DNA of 64,000 nt from contig JAKCPI010006266.1 of NCBI GenBank assembly GCA_023213315.1, positions 82,098-146,097 of the forward strand, written 5' to 3'. The position numbers and the translations under genes were made by a program. Positions 56,811-64,000 of this stretch are shown piece by piece; within the stretch, counting starts at the first letter, position 1, and the number at the start of each line of letters is the position of its first letter. Source of the DNA: Euborellia annulipes (taxonomy: Eukaryota; Arthropoda; Insecta; Dermaptera; Anisolabididae). The notes beneath the pieces are model-generated. The model did not search any database and was not told where the DNA came from. It worked only from the letters and a program-made list of their open reading frames with translations.

Positions 56811-57364
56811 TAAACGTCTACGATCCGAAAAAAAAAGTTTCACTTGCATCGTGGTTTCTTAAAACCACACAATAATTTTTTTTTTTTTTTATTTAAATTT
56901 ATTTGGTAAAGAGCTTTAGCCATCCTGCCATTTTTCCATTTAGTTTATAATTTTAGTATAAAAAAAAAATCATTGTGTGTTTTTATGAAACCACGATGCA
57001 AGTGAAACTTTTTTTTTCGGATCGTAGGCTTTTAACTTCAAAATTTTCAGAAAATTATTCAATTAAGGGTATTAAAATCGCGTTTTTAATCTTAACTTAA
57101 TAATTGGATAATGTGAAATCAATAGACGCATGTTAAAAACTGAGCACAATATTTATTTAGTATTTGAATCTGTTTAAATTATTTTAAAAATTATATTTTA
57201 TCAATTTAAAAATTGAATAATTAAATCTCACAATTATTTTTTTATAATACGTCATATATATTAAATTTCAACTTTTTTATTTTTGTCGTCACGGCCTTTG
57301 ACGTCACATGCTGATAGAAGAGCGAAAAAATTTGAGGCTATCAAATAAAAATTTCACTTTAAAA

Positions 57365-57890
57365 AATTAATATTAAAATAAATAATGGTCAGTTAGATAT
57401 TTGTAAAGATGAGAAATTCATATTTTTGATGATTTCTTCTACATTATTTGATATTATTTTTTTGTTATTAGGTGATGATAATTCAGATCCTATTGAAGGG
57501 TGACTATATGCAAAAATGTTATCCAAAATATGGAAAATTAGTTCTTTTAGTGTGTTTGTATTATTTAGATAGACCGGATGTTGGGTCAATGGAATTTGTA
57601 GTATATTTAATGAGTTTGATATATTTTGAGAATAATGGAGTGGATTATTTGCTCTGTGTTGTCATGTTCGCTCCTTGAGAGATTTGAGGTCCTTTCCCGG
57701 ATTGGATACCTATAGCTATTAGGGATTGGAGTTGATGAGTTGATTTTCTTTGTTGTAGTGTTGTATTTTTTGTTTTTATGCGAAAATTTACTTTACGTAC
57801 ATTGTAATGTGCGTGTAGATGCGATCTACTCTTGTTTGTGTCATTAAAAATTCTAGATTGCTATAGGAACTGTAGTAATATCATTTTAAA
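57365..57890. other. A+T-rich sequence, no gene seen
   Basis: The 68-codon plus-strand and 66-codon minus-strand frames show no domain. Confidence 0.4.
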
Positions 57891-57895
57891 CTCTT

Positions 57896-58045
57896 GTGGC
57901 CCGTGGGTCATAGCACAGTGCTAGAGTTCCTGTCTCTTGTGTTAAGTGGTTCATGTGACAAAAATTTATATATTTGTATTGTCTACCAACTAATTGACGG
58001 AGTCTAAATGGCCTCCGATGCCGAAAAAGACTTTAAATTAAAGAA
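57896..58045 (+). mobile_element. tRNA-derived SINE, second family
   Basis: The head GGGTCATAGCACAGTGCTAG has a clear A box. A weak B box (GTGGTTCATGTGAC) follows, then GGAGTCTAAATGGCCTCCGA and TGCCGAAAAAGACTTTAAAT. The same head occurs at 62.4 kb on the other strand. Confidence 0.75.
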
Positions 58046-58381
58046 GAATTGTATAAACAATACGTTCGAGAAGTCTAAATAAAGCTAGTTATAGGCATAG
58101 GCAGAAATTTTTGATGGGGGGGTTTGGGATTATTTCTCCCCCCCCCCCACCCCGACTAATAACAGTTAGGGCAGTATAGGGCGTCTCATGAAATGTATGA
58201 CTGGCCACTTATCCCACCTTCGCTTCGCCCCCCCCTGGACCCCTCTCGAGGTGGCTCGGGCCCGCCCTTTCTTAATTAAGTGCCGCAATTTTTCAATCAA
58301 CTCGTATCAGGCAATAAATAATACAAATCTCTTAATTTTATGTATATGGCCCTAAGATACCGGGGTGTCCCTCAATGTAAA

Positions 58382-58928
58382 TTATTATTTGAAATTCCTA
58401 TCGGGATCCCCGTTTATTTACCCGAGGTGCTTACGTGTACGGAGACACACACCTCAAACCCAACCGGCCTCTGGCCGTAGCCATCTACCGGCACCCCGTG
58501 AAGTTACATCATTTCCTGTCTCTAACTCCTCCTCCTGCTCTCGTCTCTAGCTTGTGAACTAATCCTTATTTCTGGTTCCAACCGGCTCCTTTTATCCAAC
58601 CTCTTCTATGCTATGGAGGATGTCCTAGTTTGAGGAGGGACTCCTCAGCACCGGCGTGTAGCCTACTCCTTTCGAAGAATGCATCACTGAGAGGGAACCT
58701 TCTTTACGTCCCTTCCACAGGACGGGATGTCACAGCAACTCCCTCTCCTCGTAGAGTTGCCTGAGGGCTATTGTGGAAAGATCCTATATTCCAATCCAGG
58801 GCTTGCTTGAGGATTTGTTTACATTAAATAAATATTTTTATTTAATGAAAAATCCCGCACGCCAAGGATTTGAACAGGGATCTTCTTTGCAGAAGCTGAC
58901 ACCCAGCTCACACACCAGCGAGCCCCCT
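58382..58928 (-). mobile_element. tRNA-headed retroposon, 547 bp, 11-bp TSD
   Basis: It is flanked by CTCAATGTAAA (58371-58381 and 58929-58939). Read on the minus strand, it starts GGGGCTCGCTGGTGTGTGAG (A-box-like), has CTGTTCAAATCC as B box, then a long body through TCCTGTGGAAGGGACG to CCCGATAGGAATTTCAAAT and an AAATAATAATTT end. The truncated copy at 28273-28643 matches the distal two thirds and has a long poly-A tail. The frame at 58365-58550 is not a gene. Confidence 0.88.
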
Positions 58929-59225
58929 CTCAATGTAAAAATAAAAAATTTATTTATATAATAATTTTTATTATTTTTCATTTGCGAGATTTAATCAATT
59001 TTAAGCGGCTTTAATTTTTTATAAAGCATAACAAAAATCAATTCTTTTCAATGTGAAAATTCTGAATTTTCTCGAATTTTTTGCTTTTTATTTAATTTTT
59101 TTTACTTTCTCTTACCTATGTATATATGTAATATATATATAGAGAGAAAGTATTGGATTCATGTCAAAAATTCGATGTCGAGATTTTGATGGATCTTCAC
59201 GTCTTGAGGTCCCCTGAATCCAAAA

Positions 59226-59916
59226 AAATCTGGTGTGACTGGCGCAATGCACACAACTTTCTCTTACCTTCGGTAATCGAAAGTTGTGTACTGTGCTTGT
59301 CACACCAGATTTTTTGTGTCGACATGTATTTAGTTCCCGGCAGTAGGGAATATTTGAATTCAGATGTAAAATTTATAAGTATGGGAAAATATTTATATTT
59401 TGTTACCATGGCAACCATTTCTCCTATCTTTCCTATGAAGCATAAGAGTAAAGTGTGCTTCAAACAATTTTGAGGGCAAAACGAGAATATACATTTGAAA
59501 GAGCATCTAAAAAATAATTGATTTTTGAATTTTAATCAAAATCGTTAGAGCGAATTTTGAGAAAATCGAAAAAAACTGAAAAAGTACATCAGTAAAGTAC
59601 TAGTACTCTTTGGCCGACTTTGATTAAAAGCTTATTTTTCCGGTCCTGGGAGCTGTTTAACTTAAATATAAAATTTCAACCTCCTAGCTCAATTCCTTCA
59701 TGCTTAAAATTGAAACACACACACACACACACACACACAGACACCCACACACACACACACACAGACAGACCATGTCGCGAAAACCACTTTTTTGGATTCA
59801 GGGGACCTCAAAACGTGAAGATCCATCAAAATCTCGACATCGAATTTTTGACATGAATCCAATACTTTCTCTCTATATATATATTACATATATACATAGG
59901 TAAGAGAAAGTAAAAG
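59226..59916 (+). mobile_element. A element, complete reference copy
   Basis: Inserted into another A element between 'tccaaaaaa' and 'gtggttttcg', it shows both true ends. It starts with the hairpin TCTGGTGTGACTGGCGCAAT...CTTGTCACACCAGA and ends GGTAAGAGAAAGT in AAAA, about 690 bp. In order: hairpin; 'gtcgacatgtatttagt'; X-box GTTACCATGGCAAC (59402-59415); 'gaaaaagtacatcagtaaag' block; (CA)n-CAGACAGACC; 'catgtcgcgaaaaccac'; 'tcgacatcgaatttttgac'; TATATA hairpin tail. The 106- and 67-codon frames inside it are not supported as genes. Confidence 0.95.
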
Positions 59917-60041
59917 TGGTTTTCGCGACATGGTCTGTCTGTGGGTGTGTGTGTGTTCAATTTTAAGCATGAAGGAATTGAGCTATGAGACTGAAATTTT
60001 ATATTTAAGTTAAACACCCCCGGGACCGGAAGAATAAGCTT

Positions 60042-61113
60042 CCCAGCTAGCAGAGACCCGTCAAAATGACGTCGGAAACTGGTCAGAGATGACCAGAAAT
60101 GACGTTATGTTTGACGACAAAATGACCTAAAAATCACGGACTAATGTCACAGACCGATGACGACATTTTGAAACGTCAAAAAAACGTGATTCCGTGACTT
60201 TTTTTGACCAATTTTTTGACGTCAAAATGACCTAAAAATCACGGACTAATGTCACAGACCGATGACGACATTTTGAAACGTCAAAAAACGTGATTCCGTG
60301 ACTTTTTTTTGACCAATTTTTGACGTCAAAATGACCTAAAAATCACGGACTAATGTCACAGACCGATGACGACATTTTGAAACGTCAAAAAAACGTGATT
60401 CCGTGACTTTTTTTGACCTTTTTATAATCTGATGGATAAATAAAATGAGAAACAAACTCACATATAAAATTAAATTGTATTAATAATATAATTATAAAAC
60501 ACATTATTTTAGCAAATAAATACATCTCTTCTCTATCCATATAAATGACAATAATAGGAAAGTTGAAATTTAATATATATATATGACTAATTATAAAATA
60601 ATAATTGAGAGATTTAATTATTCAATTTTTAATTTTAATTAGTACCTATATCGATATTTTATTTTAATACTTTTGTAAAAACGCGATTTTCTATACACTA
60701 TTATATAAAAGACAATGTTACAGACTATAGCCATTACAGGATCATCATTATTTATAAATTCAACAGCAATAAAAGACATGACTTCATTAACTGCCACCAT
60801 AGAAAATAGACTGTCACTAACTGAACCGGTACGATCCTTTGTGTGTGCTAACAGTTGCGCATGCGCGAAATGCATGTGCATGCGCGAAATGTGTGCGCAT
60901 GCGTATTAAAATAAAAATATGGAGGTAAGAGAAAGTAATAATAAGTGTCGTGATCGGTACCTGATCGGTACGTCTTTATAATGTGATATTTTGCACGTTT
61001 TAAAGACGTTACAAAAAAGACGTTTTATTTTAGGTTTTAATTAGTCATTTGACGTCTTTTGACCAGTTATGACCAATTTCGGACGTCATTTTGACGAGGT
61101 TCTGCTAGCTGGG
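60042..61113. mobile_element. CCCAGCTAGCAGA TIR element, 1072 bp
   Basis: The ends CCCAGCTAGCAGAGACCCGT and the inverse (…GTTCTGCTAGCTGGG) extend into CAAAATGACGTC/GACGTCATTTTG. The A-element flanks AAGCTT and TTTTAATC rejoin to AAGCTTTTAATC if TT is the target duplication. It contains a three-copy 104-bp tandem repeat, and near 60850-60905 the palindromic words TGCGCATGCGCGAAATG. No transposase is present; the 64- and 80-codon frames on opposite strands at 60.64-60.91 kb look incidental. The superfamily is unknown to me. Confidence 0.85.
60118..60419 (+). repeat. 104-bp tandem repeat, three copies
   Basis: Units begin CAAAATGACCTAAAAATCAC at 60118, 60223 and 60327. Each holds CGTGATTCCGTGACTTTTTT, the partial inverse of its own AAAATCACGGACT, so each unit can fold. 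The copies are nearly identical, suggesting recent amplification. Confidence 0.95.
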
Positions 61114-61749
61114 TTTTAATCAAAATCGGCCAAAGAGTACTAGTACTTTACTGATGTACTTTTTCAGTTTTTTTCGATTTTCTCAAAATTCGCTCTAACG
61201 ATTTTGATTAAAATTCAAAAATCAATTATTTTTTAGATGCCTTTTCAAATGTATATTCTCGTTTTGCCCTCAAAATTGTTTGAAGCACACTTTACTCTTG
61301 TGCTTCATAGGAAAGATAGGAGAAATGGTTGCCATGGCAACAAAATATAAATATTTTCCCATGTTTATAAAAATTTGACATCTTAAATTCTAATATATTG
61401 GCGGAAACTAAATATATGTCGACACGAAAAATCTGGTGTGACAAGCACAGAACATAACTTTCGATTACCGAAGGTAAGAGAAAGTTGTGTGCTGTGCGCC
61501 AGTCACACCAGATTTTTTTTTTTAAGCTAGAGAAAATTATTATATTTTACTTTCTCTTACCCTTTATATGAAATATATAGAGAAAAAAGTATTTTGTATT
61601 ATAGAGCTTAAATATCTAGTCATGGCTTGGGTCCAATGGGGGGGGGGGTTTGAACCCCCAAACCCCCCCCCCCCCCCCGTGGCTACGCCTATGGTTATAG
61701 GAATGTAACAAGAATCAATCCCTGGGCCGTAGTTAACAGAGTTCTTGCC

Positions 61750-61917
61750 TTATAATTTTTTTAAGGTTTTTTTCGGCATCAAAGGCCATTTAGACTCCAT
61801 CCCTATTTATTACAATGATTCAAATGAACTAAATTTTTCTCCCTTGGGACGGGAAGCGAACCCGGGACCCTAGGTCCAAGAATGTCTTCTCACTACCTCA
61901 TAGTTACTGTAGTTACT
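61750..61917 (-). mobile_element. tRNA-derived SINE, second family
   Basis: On the minus strand: head with GGTCCCGGGTTCGCTTCCCG (strong B box in a perfect T-arm), then 'agttcatttgaatcattgta', GGATGGAGTCTAAATGGCC and GATGCCGAAAAAAACCTTAA. It lacks a clear poly-A. Confidence 0.75.
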
Positions 61918-61929
61918 TGAAATAGAATG

Positions 61930-62305
61930 TAAATTATCATTTTTTTTTTTATAAGTTGACTTAACTCCTTAAAACATCCATTTTGTTTATCCCTTTTTTT
62001 TTTATAAAATATATTCGTCTAAGAAGGAAGAACTCTTGAAATTGACAGAAAACTGAAAAGTAAACAAGAGTGAGTGAGAGAGAGACAATACTTGATCTTC
62101 AATCAGCTGTCAAATACAGGCACAAAAAAAAATATATATAATAACGAAAGAAAGCTGTCATCTGTCTAACTCTAAAATAAAATACATATAGGGTGGTTAA
62201 AACAAATAATAACAAATCAATAACTCTATAACCAAATGGCTAAGCCGGATAAGCTGCAGTCACCACTCAGGTGCTGCGAATAATTCAACATTGCTCAAGT
62301 CTCCT
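61930..62305. other. A+T-rich sequence, no gene seen
   Basis: A short (GA)n/GTGA tract lies at about 62067-62085. Nothing else was recognised. Confidence 0.45.
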
Positions 62306-62311
62306 TTTAGG

Positions 62312-62447
62312 GTAGGAAATTTAATGTCTTTTTTGGCATCGGAGGCCTTTTAGACCTCATCAATTGAAATAAATTGTGAGTTGCGAACCTTTGACCCGAG
62401 CACACGAGGCACGAACTCTACCACTGTGCTATGACCCAGTGGGCCGT
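62312..62447 (-). mobile_element. tRNA-derived SINE, best head of second family
   Basis: On the minus strand: GGGTCATAGCACAGTGGTAG (an A box matching the tRNA consensus TAGCNNAGTGG), CTCGGGTCAAAGGTTCGCAAC (B box), then 'aatttatttcaattgatgag' and GTCTAAAAGGCCTCCGATGC with CAAAAAAGACATTAAA. The plus-strand end runs into a poly-A tract, so another A-rich insertion may follow. Confidence 0.8.
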
Positions 62448-62489
62448 ATTAAATTTAAAAAAAAAAAAAAATTTGCACAGTGAACAGAG

Positions 62490-63011
62490 TCCGAAAAAGT
62501 GGTCTGTGTGTGTGTCTGTGAACAAAATATCTCAAGAACGAAAAGAGCTAAGAGGTTGAAATTTTATATTTAAGTTAGGCACCTCCCTCGCACGTGACAG
62601 GAAGCTTTTGAACAAAATCCGCCAAAGAGTACTAGTACTTTACTGATTTACTTTTTTAGTTTTTTTTGATTTTCTTAAAATTCGCTCCAACGATTTTTTT
62701 TTAATTCAAAAATGAATTATTTTTTAGATTCTCTTTTAAATGTATAATCTCATTTTGCCATTGAAATCTTCTGAAGCACACTTTACTCTTGTATTTCATA
62801 GGGAAGGATAGGAGAAATGGTTGCCATGGTAACAAAATATAAATATTTTCCCCATTCTTATAAATTTTACATCTTGAATTCTAATATATCAGCGGCAACT
62901 AAATATATGTCGACACAAAAAATCTGATGTGACAAGCACAGAACACAACTTTCGATTAGCGAAGGTAAGAGAAAGTTGTGTGCTGTGCGACCATTCACCC
63001 AGATTTTTTTT
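62490..63011 (-). mobile_element. A element, variant subfamily, hairpin intact
   Basis: 'aaaagtggtctgtgtgtgtg', CAAAATATCTCAAGAACGAA (the variant block), 'agtactagtactttactgat', X-box GTTGCCATGGTAAC (62820-62833), and hairpin TCTGATGTGACAAGCACAGA...CGACCATTCACCCAGA. The terminal 'tcgacatcg' part is missing. Confidence 0.85.
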
Positions 63012-63014
63012 TTT

Positions 63015-63545
63015 ACTGTCGTACCGTCCTTTGCTGAAAACGAGTTAATAGTCATGCTCATTCTGTTTTATTTGTGTGGTATTAAAACATGTATTTCCGT
63101 TGAAATGATGGCGATATTAAATTTTTTTTTTTTTTATTGTAATCTCAATATTAATTACGTACATACAGTATTTAAGAGAAGGTATCAAATTGGTTTGCTA
63201 TTATCTATTTCATAATACGTATTTGTTGAATAACAAAAAGGCCTTGTCTATTTGATATTTGTAATGATGATATTAGAGGATTTGATTTGGATTTAATCTA
63301 TCAATAGCTCTGTCTGTGCAATACATCTGTTCTATTGTAAATAGAGAGATATTCTACACAAATTGTTTATTTATTCTTTGGATATAGTTTTTTGAAAATT
63401 TGTTTACTTTCTTTTACCGGGTGTCAGTGTGCTTTGATTTTATCGCTTAAAACATGAGCGATGAATGAATATTTATTAATTTTTAATAGATTCTAGCGTT
63501 TTTTTTTTTCTTGAATAGTGACGTTCTTACTACCTTTCATTGAAA
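63015..63545. other. A+T-rich sequence, no gene seen
   Basis: The frame 62976-63215 begins inside the A-element hairpin and runs into poly-T; it is not a gene. Confidence 0.45.
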
Positions 63546-63549
63546 TAAT

Positions 63550-63587
63550 AGTGGTCTAAATGGCCTCAGATACTGAAAAAGACTTTA
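63550..63587 (+). repeat. SINE central domain, solo
   Basis: GTGGTCTAAATGGCCTCAGA then TACTGAAAAAGACTTTAA. The domain is cut by the MITE at 63588, which entered at its TTTAA end. Confidence 0.75.
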
Positions 63588-63989
63588 AGGTGCGCGTCTC
63601 GAAAAGTCGTTAGAAAGCTTTTGACTACCGAGTTCCTCTAGGCGGCGAGAGATGGCGTTAGTGTTCCCCATAGGAAAACAAGGAACAAATTGCATTTCAT
63701 TCTAGACTTTCCAGCTAATTAATTAAAGGCAAAAAATTAATTATTTTTTAACACAATGATTACTAATTTAATTATCTACAACTTATAGAGCTCCTTTTTT
63801 TTAAATATCTTTTATTTAATGCGATTAATCTAAAAAAATTTTTTTTTTTTTCGAAAATCAAAAAAGGGCTTCTATAAGTTGTAGATATTTTAAATAGCTT
63901 TAATTTAAAAAAAAAAAAATTGAGGTCGATAGCTTCTAAATTGTGGCCGCTGGAAAGTCCCGAAATTAGCACCCCCGAGACGCGCACCT
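63588..63989 (+). mobile_element. AGGTGCGCGTCTC MITE, copy 2
   Basis: The 402-bp element has ends AGGTGCGCGTCTCG and CGAGACGCGCACCT, flanked by TA. Rejoining the flanks through one TA restores the SINE core (GACTTTAAAC). It matches 56413-56810 in reverse, including AGGCGGCGAGAGATGGCGTT. The minus-strand 74-codon frame is incidental. Confidence 0.88.
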
Positions 63990-64000
63990 TAAACAAAAAA

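Larger units (their letters stand above)
55869..57361. mobile_element. 1.5-kb long-TIR foldback element
   Basis: The outer ends TTAAAGTGAAACTTTATTTA...TTTTTTCGCTCTTCTATCA and the inverse at 57310-57361 agree over about 50 bp. An inner palindrome (56343-56412 plus 56811-56890 against about 56958-57111) shares TACGATCCGAAAAAAAAAGT, CACTTGCATCGTGGTTTC and AAACGCGATTTTAATACCCT. TGACGTCA words lie near both ends. It has been entered by the MITE 56413-56810, and a Helitron-like end sits at 56300-56336. No protein is encoded. Confidence 0.75.
59101..61520 (-). mobile_element. A element in a poly-T tract, itself split twice
   Basis: Its own sequence is 59101-59225, 59917-60041 and 61114-61520, read from TTTACTTTCTCTTACC to the hairpin. 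The X-box GTTGCCATGGCAAC (perfect 14-bp palindrome) is at 61328-61341. It lies in the T-tract of the surrounding hAT-like MITE. A plus-strand A element (59226-59916) and a 1.07-kb TIR element (60042-61113) interrupt it. Confidence 0.9.
58096..61693 (-). mobile_element. CATAGGCGTAGCC hAT-like MITE holding four insertions
   Basis: The ends CATAGGCAGAAATTTTTGAT and GTGGCTACGCCTATG are flanked by the perfect 8-bp duplication GTTATAGG (58088-58095 and 61694-61701). Its own sequence is 58096-58381, 58940-59098 and about 61525-61693, collinear in reverse with 17563-18247 (GGCGGGCCCGAGCC block, CGCTTAAAATTG block, poly-A/T tract, CTAGCTT block, poly-G/C). The rest is inserted DNA. Confidence 0.92.

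Noticed and set aside
59153..59473. 106-codon open frame, and similar frames at 31071-31307 and 62867-63061
   Set aside because: They lie across the A-element hairpin and X-box part. The shared peptide simply reflects the shared DNA; other copies break the frame, and the reverse strand is equally open.
59226..59916. A element as a Helitron
   Set aside because: It does start TC after A and has a hairpin, but the hairpin is at the wrong end and no CTRR terminus is present.
60118..60419. CRISPR array
   Set aside because: Three adjacent 104-bp units without unique spacers, inside a eukaryotic transposon.
10330..62447. Functional tRNA genes at the several B-box sites
   Set aside because: None forms a proper acceptor stem, and several are joined to SINE cores or flanked by TSDs.

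Overview
The window is eukaryotic nuclear DNA from an animal. It is very A+T-rich, with long poly-A/T and poly-G/C runs, many microsatellites, tRNA-derived SINEs, decayed LINE reverse-transcriptase/RNase H fragments, a deleted mariner, and dozens of non-autonomous terminal-inverted-repeat elements. An invertebrate, perhaps an arthropod, fits best, but nothing here fixes the species. I see no intact host protein gene. Almost every open frame of 60-110 codons lies inside a repeat and is an accident of that repeat. The best host-gene candidate is one possible internal exon at about 14.58-14.75 kb, and even that has a rival explanation.

Layout: 0-10 kb is mostly featureless A+T-rich sequence with an A-element fragment (1.2 kb), an inverted repeat (4.6 kb), a broken LINE (5.7-6.4 kb) and a GATCC-rich tract (8.7-9.1 kb). 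10-20 kb holds a CAGTGAGGG MITE, a second broken LINE (11.3-11.7 kb), an 0.8 kb compound palindromic insertion (12.1-12.9 kb), the exon candidate, two hAT-like elements and a nested pair at 17.1-18.5 kb. 20-36 kb carries further hAT-like elements, palindromes bearing hammerhead-like motifs (23.1, 26.2 and 31.7 kb), a retroposon nested in a MITE (28.2-28.7 kb) and foldback copies. 36-50 kb is dominated by A elements, one split by a full tRNA-derived SINE, one by an AGGTGCG-ended MITE and one by a deleted mariner. 50-64 kb contains a 1.5 kb foldback element and, at 58.08-61.70 kb, one hAT-like MITE that holds a SINE and an A element, the latter split in turn by another A element and by a 1.07 kb TIR element.

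The dominant repeat, here called the 'A element', has over 20 full or partial copies. It is about 690 bp, starts with a hairpin (TCTGGTGTGAC...), carries a palindromic RFX-type X-box (GTTRCCATGGYAAC), a (CA)n/CAGACAGAC tract, and ends ...GGTAAGAGAAAGT in an A-rich context. Because elements are inserted inside one another with target-site duplications, the window gives exact ends, insertion order and relative ages for several families that appear uncharacterised. I name families only by terminal sequence; no database search was possible.
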